Positions 10,596-21,330 of a DNA stretch of 64,000 nt are shown in pieces. This stretch comes from Trachelipus rathkii (Eukaryota; Arthropoda; Malacostraca; Isopoda; Trachelipodidae): NCBI GenBank assembly GCA_015478945.1, contig JABUQX010038999.1:1-64000 (forward strand), written 5' to 3'. The notes under the pieces are model-generated. The model searched no databases, had not been told where the DNA came from, and saw only the letters and a list, made by a program, of their open reading frames with translations. How positions within the stretch are numbered: position 1 is the stretch's first letter; the number at the start of each line of letters is the position of its first letter. The position numbers and the translations under genes are program-made.

Positions 10596-11066
10596 TCAAT
10601 TTACCATATCCGTGTGGTCGTTTTCTTCATAATCGAGCATCTTGTCATCATCTTCAAGCATGAGATTAATAGAGTCATCTAAAATATGTCGAGCGTATTC
10701 TTCTTCTCTGGCAAGTACGACGTCCATTTCATCTTCATTCGGTGGTGCATTTTCCTCTTCCTCTTCTTCCTCCTCCCCCTCCATCATCAACTCATCTTCG
10801 AGGTCTGGTAGTTCCTCCTTTTCTTCTTCCTCTTCATCTTCTCTTTCTGGTTCCTCTTCTTCAATGGAGTACTTTTCTTTACTTACACTCTCCTCAGCTG
10901 AGTAGTTTTTCTTCTCCTCTTTGACATTACTTTGAGGTTTTTTTTTCTGAGGAGATGCAGAAGTCTCTTGTCCTGTTGTTGTTGTTGTTTGAGACTTTGT
11001 GTTATCAGTGGTTTTGGAGATTCCTTCTTCCACTGGTTCTGAATGAGTAATAATTAAAGTATTCAT
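10596..11066 (-). CDS. Hypothetical glutamate-rich acidic protein, 156 residues
   Basis: Uninterrupted minus-strand frame from ATG at 11066 to TGA at 10596-10598, with an in-frame TAA about 13 bases upstream of the ATG, so this start is the first possible in the frame. Residues 1-60 are Ser/Thr/Lys-rich with a five-Thr run. Residues 68-110 are mostly Glu, partly from GAA/GAG triplet expansion. The C-terminal 45 residues (for example AREEEYARHILDDSINLML) look like an amphipathic acidic helix that is not simple repeat. No signal peptide or membrane segment is seen. I do not recognise a family. It could be a short intronless gene, one exon of a larger acidic nuclear protein, or a chance frame over a polypyrimidine strand. 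The non-repetitive C-terminus is the best argument for a real protein. Confidence 0.4.
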   Translation of the reverse strand: MNTLIITHSEPVEEGISKTTDNTKSQTTTTTGQETSASPQKKKPQSNVKEEKKNYSAEESVSKEKYSIEEEEPEREDEEEEEKEELPDLEDELMMEGEEEEEEEENAPPNEDEMDVVLAREEEYARHILDDSINLMLEDDDKMLDYEENDHTDMVN

Positions 11067-11755
11067 TCGAATTAATAATTAGATAATAAAAAATGTTTTA
11101 AATTAAAGAAATCATAAACGTTATACGTATTATGGTTGAAGCGATGAGCAGTGAGTGCGTTTCTGTTGTGTGGTGAAAGTGCTGTGTGTGGTCTTGATGT
11201 AGAGGGTGCTGTGTTAGTGTTGGTTGGTTGGCTATGTTGGTGCGCCTTACTGATTCTACTGATTTATTTTGCTATTAAAGGTTACTGTACGATGTTTATG
11301 ATGTTATGTGTAGTTCTGAATTTAGATATTATAAACATATAAGACATAGATATTGCTAAATTAAAAAATTTTTACTAATGTAGTAAATATAATAAAAATA
11401 TAATATTATTAAAAAAAACTTATAAGATAAGTTTTATAAATATTTAATAAAATATATCAAGATAAGTATTAATACTAGAATGGTGTAAAATTAATAGATG
11501 AAATTCTTGTTGCTCTATGAAAGATAATGAGTTGAGTTTATTATTGTGTAGAAGATGTTAAGATGAATTCTTTGAAATAATTTTTAGTTATTATGTTGAA
11601 TGAGTAATCATAAATGGTAGCGGTTTTAAAAAACGGCATTAAAATTATGTTTTAAAAATTATACGTTATCATGTGAAGTGACGTGGTGTTTTGTCGTGTG
11701 TGATTTGCTGTGTTGTGTAGTGTCATGCGTTGTTTCTAATAATAATTCCCGTGGA
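11067..11755. other. T/G-rich plus strand, no gene recognised
   Basis: Contains GT-rich stretches at 11130-11260 and AT-rich sequence after 11340. No similarity seen. Confidence 0.45.
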
Positions 11756-11756
11756 A

Positions 11757-11890
11757 TATTGCGCCTGCGTGCCGTCGCACGCGGCGGGCGGCGGGGAACG
11801 CGAAATATTGCTGCGCTGGCGGGCGCGCGACTCGGCGGGCAGGTACGCGCGTGGTCGGGACGGCGGTAGGGACCCCGCGCCCAGCGGCGT
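11757..11890. other. Isolated GC-rich, CpG-dense island
   Basis: Roughly three quarters G+C with many CG dinucleotides, in DNA that is otherwise about two thirds A+T. A GGGCAG|GTACGC sequence near 11840 would serve as a splice donor on plus. Both strands carry short Arg/Ala/Pro-rich frames typical of any GC-rich DNA. It could be a first exon or promoter, or inserted foreign DNA; neither can be decided here. Confidence 0.6.
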
Positions 11891-12525
11891 GTCGTGAGGG
11901 GGTGTGTTATGGTGTTTATTGGTCTGACTTTATGGGCTGGGGTTGGTGGGTGCTCACGCGGCGGCTGGTGTTAGCTTATGACTTACAGTGGTAATTTAAT
12001 GTTATTTTATCTTGATTGTCTTGGTGAAATTATAATTTCTCCATGTAAATATTAGTATCATAATGATGGATATACATAGTAAAATAAGTGATGTAACAAA
12101 CTTCTTTTAGATGAATGCAAAGTGATAAGTAGAAGTCCTGTAGTGTAAGAATACAATCTTGTGTGCCCTCTCGCCTCTGTGCCTATCCAACCCCGCTTAA
12201 TCAGTGTCTATCTAAAGTTGATGACTATGATTTTAAAATGAGGGTTGGGTTCTAAAGATTAATAAACATACACATGCTTGTAGTGTAAGTTAAACTACTA
12301 ATAATGGTTTGAGTTAAAGAACAAAGTTATAATGTTTCAAGTACATAACAATAAGTTCTGCGATTCAATCACGATAGCTTGGTAGTGGTTCTGTAAGATA
12401 GAGTAGATTAGTAGATATACTCCGAACCAATCAACAAGTTAAGAAAACATTCCTTACCTGCCTAAGATTCAGTACCCTATCTCAATAGACATTCTGTGTT
12501 GTTAGGTTAACACGTATTGTAGTGA
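11891..12525. other. No gene recognised
   Basis: Mixed composition with no similarity noted on either strand. Confidence 0.4.
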
Positions 12526-12529
12526 AAAG

Positions 12530-13150
12530 AATCTAGTTTTGTGTGTACCGTTGTAAAAAGTTTATAATAATTATATATACAGGTATGTATCTGAAGCTAT
12601 TTTCTGAATTATTGATAGTCTTCCCACTAAACTTGGTAAGTTTTGTACACATTAGGTTAAGACTGTCTTGTAAATGAGCGCACTTGGGACAAATCAATAG
12701 GCTACTAAGCGTATACAAAAGGATTATCCGTATCAAATTATTAGCTACGTAAATGTTGTTGAGTCGAATTTACAGCGCCTCCTGTATACATGATTACCTA
12801 TCTCAACCTACGTGATATTAACATTTCTAGTCATCCACAGTTTTTCACTAGACAACATAGGTGAATGTTGTGTGGTTTTACAATAAGTGTCCTAGTCTTG
12901 GATAAATATATGTTGGAACCGGAGTAGTGTTTAAGATCGCCCGGTATCCACCAAAACAAGCGTTTAGATGACTCCCTGCATAGATTAGTGGATATGCAGT
13001 AAAGTAAGAGTTGATTCAACAGTCAATTTTACTCAGAACTGATCGATTATGAGGTCAGTTTCGGTCTAAGATGATTCTGTGTATACGTTGTTTTGTGGTA
13101 TATGCTATAGTCAGCGTAGTGTTTATGCTGCGTGTCATGAGATTGATTAT
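12530..13150 (-). pseudogene. Possible LINE RNase H/C-terminal remnant (weak)
   Basis: Minus-strand frames read KRLFWWIPGD (about 12965-12935), resembling the F-W-(I/V)PGH motif of Jockey/I-type RNase H domains, preceded by ADYSIY (about 13110) where a TDGS-like motif would lie. Downstream, CPKCAHLQDSL (about 12690) resembles the C-terminal Cys motif of such elements. Spacing is roughly right, but each match is short and stops intervene. Chance similarity is a serious alternative. Confidence 0.25.
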
Positions 13151-13249
13151 TATGGTGGGCGTATAAGGTGGAATGTGTTGGTACTATATATTTTAAGTAT
13201 AATAATTGAATATATATATTAATCGAGTATTTAAAAAAACTTTGCAAAT

Positions 13250-14080
13250 GTATGTTTTTAATATACTACTGAGTTTGTTGCCAGTATATTAGTAAATAAT
13301 GTAATAGATGTGATTATTTTATTTTTTAATTATCTTTAGTGCTTTAGAAGATTTTAATAAGAAATACATGTTATGTTAGCAGAGAATAACTTATTTTGTT
13401 CTTTTTTTATACTTACGTGTTACGCGAACTGGCCATTGTAAAGGATGATGTTAAGTCAGCGCGTAGAGGTTTTGTTAGTCAGAAATATATAATTAACACA
13501 AATAGTATAACTTAAAGATAGGCATGATTAGCTATATAGTGAACAGCATTATTAGCTTGGTGTAAGAGAGTTGGAGTTGATGTAGGAGGATATATCCTAC
13601 TGAAAAAATCTAAAAAATAACCAATAATGTAAAAAATAATTTAGTATTTTAATAAAAATAAAGAATAATAAAAAAATATTAATTTATATTTATAATAATT
13701 TTAAAAATTTAGATATAAGTATTATAAAAAAATAAAATAAAAAGTTATATAAACATATATAGTTTATAAACAAAAAATTAGTAATTTATTATATATATAT
13801 TATATATTATATATATACTTTTTTTTATACTATATATATATAATTTTATAATATATTTAAGATATTGAAATAAATTTTGGAAATGATTGACCCAGAATAA
13901 TTAATATAATATTATATATAAAGAATTTACTTATATATAATACATTATAATAATTTTATATATAATATATCTGAGTGTTGATTTGTGTTAGTGTGTGGGG
14001 TTTTGTGGGGTGTATGCGTATTAGTGTTTTATTATCTATTTTGGCGTGAGTTATTAGTGTATACGATTGAGTTGAGTTGA
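13250..14080. other. AT-rich DNA, no gene; (TA)n-rich at 13785-13970
   Basis: Nothing protein-like. TA-rich tracts at 13785-13820 and 13905-13970, then a short GT-rich stretch to 14060. Confidence 0.5.
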
Positions 14081-14084
14081 GTGT

Positions 14085-14600
14085 GAGGGTGAAGCAGTTA
14101 TAAAGCAATAAGTTTGTTAAAGCAGTAAAACATGAGTATAAAGCAGTTAAACATGTAAAACAAAAGCATAACTAAGCCCCCCCTTGGTTTAGGTGCACCC
14201 TCTATGTTAATTGATTTACTGCTTTAAGTATGTAATTTAATGAATTGTAGTTAAGCAGTGAAAACATATGGTTTAAAGCAGTAAACATGAGTTAAAGCAG
14301 TAAGCTTATGATATTAAAGCAGTAAAACAGTAAATACAAAAGGTCTAACTATAAATCCCCTAGGTGTTAGGTAGTAACACCTCTATTGATTTACTTGATT
14401 TACTAGCTTTAATATTAAGGTATGTAAAGTATGTGAGTTAAAGCAGTAAAAACATATAAGTTAAAACAGTAAAACATAGTTAAAGCAGTAAAGCAGTAGT
14501 AAAACAGAAGCATACTAATCCCCCTAGGTGTTAGTTAACAACCTCTATTGATTTACTGATTTACTGCTTTATAGGTCTGTAAAGTATAGTGTTTTAATAA
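14085..14600. repeat. Satellite: AAAGCAGTAAA units with inverted arms, about 3 higher-order copies
   Basis: Three imperfect higher-order units of about 170-180 bases. Each has several tandem GTTAAAGCAGTAAAACAT-like words, a central CCCCTAGGTGTTAG...TAACACCTC hairpin (stem AGGTGTTA/TAACACCT in the second unit) and then TGATTTACTGCTTTA, the reverse complement of the AAGCAGTAAA word. Each unit can therefore fold on itself at two scales. Confidence 0.75.
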
Positions 14601-14893
14601 AGATGTGTATTCCTAAATTAGATGGGCTAAAAATACCCATGGAAGACCCAAAAAGGGTTGGTCGTGTGTTTATACATGTGTATAATTGTAAATGTAAGTG
14701 TAAGTGTTTCTATGGTAAGTGTAGAGTGTCATATGTGAATGTTGATGTATAAGGTAACGTGGTGTTGTTATTGTTTATCCGATTGTGTATAAGTGTTAAA
14801 TGATAAGTTGTCTTATGGGTAAATGTAAGTGTCATAGTGAATTGTTGTATAAGGTGTCAATAAGTATGGTGAAAATGAGTGGTGTTATGTGAA

Positions 14894-14945
<52 letters not shown>

Positions 14946-15170
14946 TGTGTAGTAAGTATAAGTGTGTATGTGTTGGGTTGGTGTGTGGTGGTGGTTCTAT
15001 CGGATGAAATTAATGTTAGATAGATCCATACAGGTCAGGTTCCTACATGACCTCATGTTAAGCCACCAGTTACCTACAAAAGGCTAGGCATCAGTTACCT
15101 GGATGAAGCTCAAGGCGGGGTCGGAGGCTAGGTGCAGGGAGTAGGATAGTGTAGCTAGGTGTAGGTGTAC
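14600..15170. repeat. GT-rich DNA with a (GT)n tract at 14897-14952
   Basis: A degenerate TAAGTGT-rich region surrounds a clean (GT)n run. No gene is visible. The stretch 15000-15130 is of ordinary composition and unassigned. Confidence 0.75.
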
Positions 15171-15260
15171 GCTGTGTTAGTAGGTAGGTTAGGTTAGGTG
15201 TTTATGGTTAGTGTAGGTAGTATTTAGGTTAGGGTTAGGTTAGGTTATGATAGTAGAATT
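15171..15260 (+). repeat. Interstitial TTAGG telomere-type repeat
   Basis: Degenerate runs of GGTTAGGTTAG-type words, the arthropod telomere unit, with spacers. Internal location and degeneration suggest an interstitial telomeric sequence. Confidence 0.65.
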
Positions 15261-15344
15261 CAGTGAGTGTGCAGGTTATGGCCAGGTGTAGGCTGTATAG
15301 GGTATCCGGCGAAGTCAATCGAAATATCATGGTCAAATCTTATA

Positions 15345-15517
15345 GTAATATATAATTATATATGCTATACTACATTATTATGGGTATGTAATTATATATA
15401 TTAAATTATATATAATTATGATATGTTATATATATATAATATAGTATATTATTTATGTTTATTAATATATATTATATATATATTATAGTATATATATAGT
15501 TATATATACATACCTCG

Positions 15518-15567
<50 letters not shown>

Positions 15568-15610
15568 TCTCCTCTCTCTCTCTCTCGTCTCCAGCTTACA
15601 CGCTTTATCT
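15345..15610. repeat. (TA)n followed by (CT)n microsatellites
   Basis: TA-rich to 15512, then (CT)n at 15518-15590. Confidence 0.85.
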
Positions 15611-16104
15611 CTCTCTCGCTCGCTCGCTTTGTAGATGCCACGTGTTAGTTCGCTGAACGAAACCCTAATACCAAAAATATTATATAATAACTACGTTAAT
15701 AGAATAATTAAAATAATTAAAAATAAGTTAAAATAATTCAAATAAAAATGAATAAAAAATAATTCAAATAAAAATGAATAAATTTTTTCGAATTTAAAGA
15801 GAATAATAGCCACGGGACGTCTGCCACGTGCTTTACGAATCGCAAGTTCAAGTTGACAACGTTTGTGCACGTTGTGATTCCTCAGGATGAGAGATTGTTA
15901 TATACACAAAAAATAAAATAAAATAATTATATGTTGATAGTTAACCGTCAAATATGTATATATAATTCTCAATATATATTAAATATCATTATATTGAAAA
16001 ATATTATCTATATAATGATTAAAGAAGATAATTTTTCAGTGCTCAAAAACAGTCTAAAATTGGTAAATGCATCGAAATGAGTTACTCGCAAAACGAAAAC
16101 TTGC

Positions 16105-16108
<4 letters not shown>
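15611..16108. other. AT-rich DNA, no gene
   Basis: Includes a short tandem AATTCAAATAAAAATGAATAA duplication at about 15735-15782. No coding signal. Confidence 0.45.
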
Positions 16109-16109
<1 letters not shown>

Positions 16110-16143
<34 letters not shown>

Positions 16144-16380
16144 TCTCTCTCTCTCTCTCTCTCTGCTTCTCTACATTCTCTCCTCTGCTCTCTCTCTATA
16201 GATAGTAGTAAATATATAATATATTATATATATATATATTATATGGTATATAATATGATATATAATATATATATTAACTAATATATAATATATGAATATT
16301 ATAAATTATTCATTATGTATTCGACTATTATATCATTATATATTTTATATTATTATTATTATTATATATTAAAATTTTAA
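16110..16380. repeat. (CT)n then (TA)n microsatellites
   Basis: (CT)n at 16111-16197, interrupted, followed by (TA)n-rich DNA and an ATT run at 16350-16370. Confidence 0.85.
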
Positions 16381-17440
16381 TCCTCGCGGTACTGTGTTTT
16401 ATAAACCTGGAATTAATTATTATATCTACTAAAGTTGTATCGGCTGAGGGTGTGGTTAAAATGTTTCTCTTCGTGGTGCTGTACGGTAGTGGAGAGGCTC
16501 GAGTTCTATTTTTGGAGTTTATGACCGATGGGAACTCGAACATATAAAGGACGTGAGGCTTGAAGCTGGTAAGAAGTTTAGGCAACGATGAATAAGGGAG
16601 GTGAAAATCGTTGAGTAAGCGACCACGTGGTGCGGGTGTGAAGATATTGGATAAGTTTAATAAAAAACGGCGTTCGTATATAAAACCTCCTAACTCTCGT
16701 TGTTTTCAAGTAAATAATAATAATTGAACAAGCGTATAAAACGTATGAAGTACACCTTAAAGCTATTGGCCATGCTACTTTAGCGGTTGCTTTGCCGCGT
16801 GGTTCTTTGCTACAATGCGTTAAGTCTTCAACGCCGCTTTGCCTAGGCGATTCGGGCCAGTGGAAACGACTGCGAAACTTGTTAAAAAAACGCGGACGAT
16901 CGCGAAGCCGATGGAATTTGCGAATTCACCCGACGAAGCGACGATTGAAAATTAACGAAGATTAACAGACGATTTAGTAAAACAAGAGATGGCGGACGTA
17001 AAGAAAAAAAACAGACAAGGTTGACACCGCATTTAAAAAAGGTCCATGGAAAGAAATGAATAAAATAAACTACACAAACTTAAAAATAACTAAAATGTAT
17101 TCAAAAAAGAAAAAAAAAAAAAAATAAATAAATAAATAAATAAATAAAAATAAATAAAAATCTATAAAAAGAATGAAACAGAATAAAGATTAAAAAAAAT
17201 TTAAATAAAAAATGAAATAAATAAAATCGTAAAAAATAAAAAATAAAAAAAAGTTAAGGTAAAAAGTTCAGGTTAGCCAAAAAGGTCAAGCCCCAAAAAG
17301 GTCAAGGACAGGTAAAAATTTGGCCAAAAAAGTGCAGGTCATGTAAAAATGACCGTTGCGTCAAAATGACAGCGCAGTCAAGGTCAAAAGGGGCGGAAGC
17401 TACGGGTGTCCAAAAATGGCTCCCGCTACTACTTATAGTA
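16381..17440. other. No gene recognised; A-rich with an AAAT repeat
   Basis: An 85-codon minus-strand frame (16328-16585) matches nothing I know. The stretch 16750-16960 is slightly richer in GC. (AAAT)n occurs at 17118-17160, and 17260-17400 repeats AAAAGGTCA-like words. Confidence 0.4.
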
Positions 17441-17578
17441 TATATATATAATATATATAGTTGATATGTGTGTTAAAATAAGAGGGTATATATTATAATA
17501 TATATTTATATATATATTATATAGTGATAGTATATATATATATATATATATACTATATATATATATATATATATAATA
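17441..17578. repeat. (TA)n microsatellite abutting an LTR
   Basis: TA-rich to the first base of the upstream LTR. Confidence 0.85.
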
Positions 17579-18105
17579 TATATAGGGTAAGCTTGCTAAG
17601 TTGGTTGTTCTGTTTAAGAGCAAGCACCCTATATAAGAGGATGGTAATTTAGTAATTTCATTTGAAATCTATATTTTTAGTCAACATGAGAAGAGATAAT
17701 TGTCATATAAAAGTAGGAGGGAGTGGATAAGTCCGCTTCTGTTTGAGATAGTCTCTTTTGTAGCGAAGTGCCAAGTCGCAGCCTGTTTCCGAGTGCGTTT
17801 GTCGAACTGTTGCCTCAGACTCTGTCGTTTAGCGCGAAAAATTTGCTGATCGAAATTCAAGTCGCAGCCTTTTCCTTGAATTTATTCGCTCTTGCCGGGA
17901 GGATTTCTGAAGAGAGTATCTTGAGTTGAGATTTTCTTCTGATGCTTAATAATTTGATCTGACTGACTATCTGATGAAAGAGTATCTCAAAATGAGGGTT
18001 TATGATAGATTTCACTTGACTTTATGCTAAATTTTGCCGCGCAAATCTTGCATAAGACGAACATAAATTTAAAATGTTTTACAAGTTATGAAATGGAGTG
18101 CTACA
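17579..18105. repeat. Left LTR
   Basis: Direct repeat of 19143-19702. It holds a shared TATATAAGAGG box at about 17629 and two AGTCGCAGCC-TTTCC motifs (about 17773 and 17861), also present twice in the right LTR. Confidence 0.75.
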
Positions 18106-18528
18106 TTACTTCCTGCGCTTAAACACGGAGTGAGAAATTATTGTAAAATAATTATTAAAAAGAAATTATAACTAAAATACATAGTTAACTTTCAAATGCA
18201 AACATATCTAACTATGTCCGAAGACATAAGTAGACATATTAACATTTGAAACGGGCAAAAGATGGTATTACAAGAAATGTTAAATATTCAAATACGGCAT
18301 AAATTGGTTACACGTCCGAAAGTCGTTAAAATATATACAAAAATGATATAAAAAAAATAGGTAAATACATAAATGTTAATATATTACAGAAAATAAAAAG
18401 TGCATTTAAACACAAGCATATTTGGTTATATCGTTAGATATAAACAAACATACAAACATTTAAATGCATAAGAAAGTACAAAAATGTATCAAGTAGCATA
18501 ATAATTATGATATGAAACATTGAATATG

Positions 18529-18995
18529 TCACAGGGTTAAATAGCCACAGTATCGAACCATTAAATCCAAGGAAAGGTCCAGTATAAGGGGTTTTTCTAA
18601 CGTATCCATGATTTGACCAGAGCGCACGTAGTTTTCAGAAGGTTGGTAGTTAGCGAGGAGAAACGCATGCTTGACAATAGGTTGTGAAGAGCGAAGTTGC
18701 TTGAAGTTTAGGTTCTTTGTTTGAAAAATTTCTTCATACATTAAAAATGGGAGATGGCACTGAGCCATTTAGAATTCGAAGAGAAGCGTCAAAGTTCGTA
18801 GTGGAATTCAAAAATGAATTTCTGCCCATAAAATCCAAAAACTGGAAAAGGTGATGAAGAAAATCCGCCATACCAGTAAGAGGAAGTTACATCATGTGAC
18901 GGCATGAATCCTCGAACTGTGAGAGTTGTGTGAGAAGATGAAGACCATAATCCAAAAAGTAAAATGAAAATTTTAATTCGTTGTGCTTGAGTCAA
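18529..18995 (-). other. Minus-strand open frames inside the LTR element
   Basis: Two adjacent frames, 18789-18995 (68 codons) and 18529-18768 (79 codons), are offset by a frameshift. The first starts with a charged N-terminus, then a hydrophobic run KIFILLFGLW and a Ser-rich stretch, which is how a secretory signal peptide looks. The second has no recognisable motif. If the element reads on minus these could be remains of an envelope or accessory frame; with opposite polarity they are chance. No family is recognised. Confidence 0.25.
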
Positions 18996-19142
18996 TTGGT
19001 TCTCGCGAGTGTTCTGATTGGCGATTGTGTGTATTGTAGTTTTTCTTTTTCTTCATTGGGTTTTTTGTTTTCTTAGTAATGCAGGGAAGGCAGTTGAGTT
19101 GAAGTCTGGTGTTTCTGATGCGTCGTGCAGCCGAGAGTGGTA

Positions 19143-19702
19143 TGTATAGGGTAGGTCTTGCTAGATTGGTGCTTTCTTTTATGAGCAAAGCACCCTATAT
19201 AAGAGGTTGGTAATTTAGAGATTTAGAGATCCATATTTGAAATGATTGTTTTGATTCAACATAGGGTAAAATACGGCAATGAAAATATAAAGAGTACAAA
19301 GAGTCCGACTTCGTTAATTACTCGTTGTAGGCGAATTGCAGAGTCGCAGCCGTTTCCAGTGCGTTTTTCGAAGGCGTTGCGCTCGTGAGCTCTTCGGTTT
19401 AGCGGGCGAAAGAATTGGTTTGATCGAAATTCGGAGTCGCAGCCTTTTCCGGTTGAAATTTACCTCACTTTGCCAAGGATTTCGTAGAGAGAGCTATTCT
19501 TGAGGTGAATTATTTTCTTTGATTCTTGTTAATTGATTGACTCGAAGTATTCTGACTGACTTTATCTGACTGAAGAGTATCTCAAAATGACGGGTTAGGT
19601 ATAGTAATTTTCACTTTTGACTTATGCTTAAATTTGCTCGGCGCAAACTTAGCATAAGTAACGAACATAAATTAAAATGTTTACAAGGTTTTGAGTGCTA
19701 CA
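19143..19702. repeat. Right LTR
   Basis: TGTATAGGG to AGTGCTACA. AGTCGCAGCC motifs lie at about 19342 and 19433. It ends directly in (TA)n. Confidence 0.75.
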
Positions 19703-19780
19703 TATATATATACTTATATATATATAGATATAATATATATATAGTAATATATATATATATATATATAATATAGTATATAT

Positions 19781-19813
<33 letters not shown>

Positions 19814-20290
19814 GATTTATATATATATATTATATATATATATTATTATAGTAATTTATAGATATAGTATTTATATATATATATTTAGTATATATATGGG
19901 TAGTATATGATATATTTAGAGTATAGGGTATATATATCACCTATATATATATTCGTATAATACTATATATATATTTATGCATATATAAATCTATATATTT
20001 AATATATGATAGTTGTAGTATTATATATATAATATTTATATATATATACGTATAAATTTACTATATATACTATTTATACTTATAGATTTAATAAATATAT
20101 TATCGATATTATAGTAAATTCTTAAACACTTTATAGTAATATATTAATATAATTAATAATAATATTTAATATTAATATTTATCGATAATATACTAATTTA
20201 TGATAATAGGTATAGTATATCATAATAGTAAGTATATATTCGTATTATTTTATGATATAATATAGATTATATACTCACTGTTCATACACG
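19703..20290. repeat. (TA)n-rich tract, long and interrupted
   Basis: Almost 600 bases of degenerate TA, beginning at the last base of the right LTR. Confidence 0.85.
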
Positions 20291-20329
20291 CTAGCCCGCA
20301 CAAACGGAGTGAGTTCAATAATCATCATG

Positions 20330-21330
20330 CTATATGTACAGTTATTAATATATGGATTAGTTTTCATACTTTTTTATATGTACTATTATTATGTGGATTA
20401 GTTTTCATATCGTTTTTATATGTACTGTTATTAATATGTTGATTAGTTTTCAGATCGTTTTATATATAATGTTATAAATATGTGGTTTAGTTTTCTATCG
20501 TTATTATATGCACTATTATTAATATGTAGATTAGTTTTCATATCGCTTTTATAAATACTGTTATTAATATGTGGAATAATTTTCAGATAGTTTTATATGC
20601 AATGTTTTATATTTGGATTAGTTTTCATATAGTTTTTAAGGGTACTGTTTTTAATATATGGATTAGTTTTTATGTGTATTGTTTTTAATATGTGGATAAG
20701 TTTTCAGATAGCTTTTATATGTACTGTCATTAATATGTGGGTTAGTTTTCATATCGATTTTAAATGTAAAGTTATTAATATGTGGATTAGTTTTCATATC
20801 GTTTTTATATGTACTGTTATCAATATGTGGATTAGTTTTTAGATGGTTTTTATATATAATGTTATACATATGTAGATTAGTTTTCATATCGTTTTTATAT
20901 GTAGTTATTAATATGTGGATTAGTTTTCAGATCGTTTTTTTGTCCACTGTTATTAATATGTGGATTAGTTTTCACATCGTTTTTATATGTACTTTTATTA
21001 ATATGTGGATTAATTTTCAGATTGATTTTACATCTACTGTTATTAATATGTGGATTAGTTTTCATATCGTTTTCCCTATGTACTGCTATTAATATGTGGA
21101 TTATTTTTCAGACAGTTTTTATATATAATGTTATAAATATGTGGATTCGTTTTCTGCCCTTTTTAAATATACTGTTGTTAAAATGTGGATTAGTTTTCAT
21201 ATCGTTTTTATGCATACTGGTAATAATATGTGAATAATTTTCACATCGTTTTAATGTGCAATTTTATATGTATTGGAGTTAGTTTTCACATCGTTTATAT
21301 GTTATTAATATATGAATTAGTTTTAAGATC
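20330..21330 (+). repeat. 45-bp minisatellite, about 22 copies
   Basis: Tandem units of about 45 bases with the core ATTAATATGTGGATTAG and then TTTTCATATCGTTTTT. Units alternate between CATATCG and CAGATCG/CAGATAG types, suggesting a 90-base higher-order repeat. Because 45 is a multiple of three, frames stay open on both strands (for example 20859-21092 plus and 20663-20887 minus), with 15-residue periodic peptides. I regard these as by-products. Confidence 0.85.

Larger units (their letters stand above)
17579..19702. mobile_element. LTR retrotransposon with a 1 kb interior (non-autonomous)
   Basis: Two direct repeats of about 530-560 bases (17579-18105 and 19143-19702) begin TGTATAGGG (TATATAGGG in the left copy) and end AGTGCTACA, the TG...CA ends expected of LTRs. 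They enclose 1037 bases with no gag or pol recognisable, so the element would need enzymes from elsewhere, like TRIM/LARD elements. Orientation is uncertain. A TATATAAGAGG box lies 50 bases into the LTR on plus, with purine-rich GAGAGTGG before the right LTR. On minus, AAGCGCAGGAAGTAA precedes the left LTR, and the interior has minus-strand frames at 18789-18995 (hydrophobic N-terminus like a signal peptide) and 18529-18768. Both outer ends lie in (TA)n. The LTRs differ by many single-base indels. Confidence 0.75.

Noticed and set aside
11678..11869. 63-codon Cys- then Arg-rich frame over the GC island
   Set aside because: It spans a sharp composition change and has no similarity; no stops are expected in GC-rich DNA.
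18529..18995. Retroviral-type envelope gene in the small LTR element
   Set aside because: Only a signal-peptide-like start is seen; no fusion-peptide, cleavage-site or anchor motif, and polarity is unsettled.
20330..21330. Regular repeats that could suggest a CRISPR array
   Set aside because: Units are contiguous 45-base tandem repeats without unique spacers; the DNA is eukaryotic.
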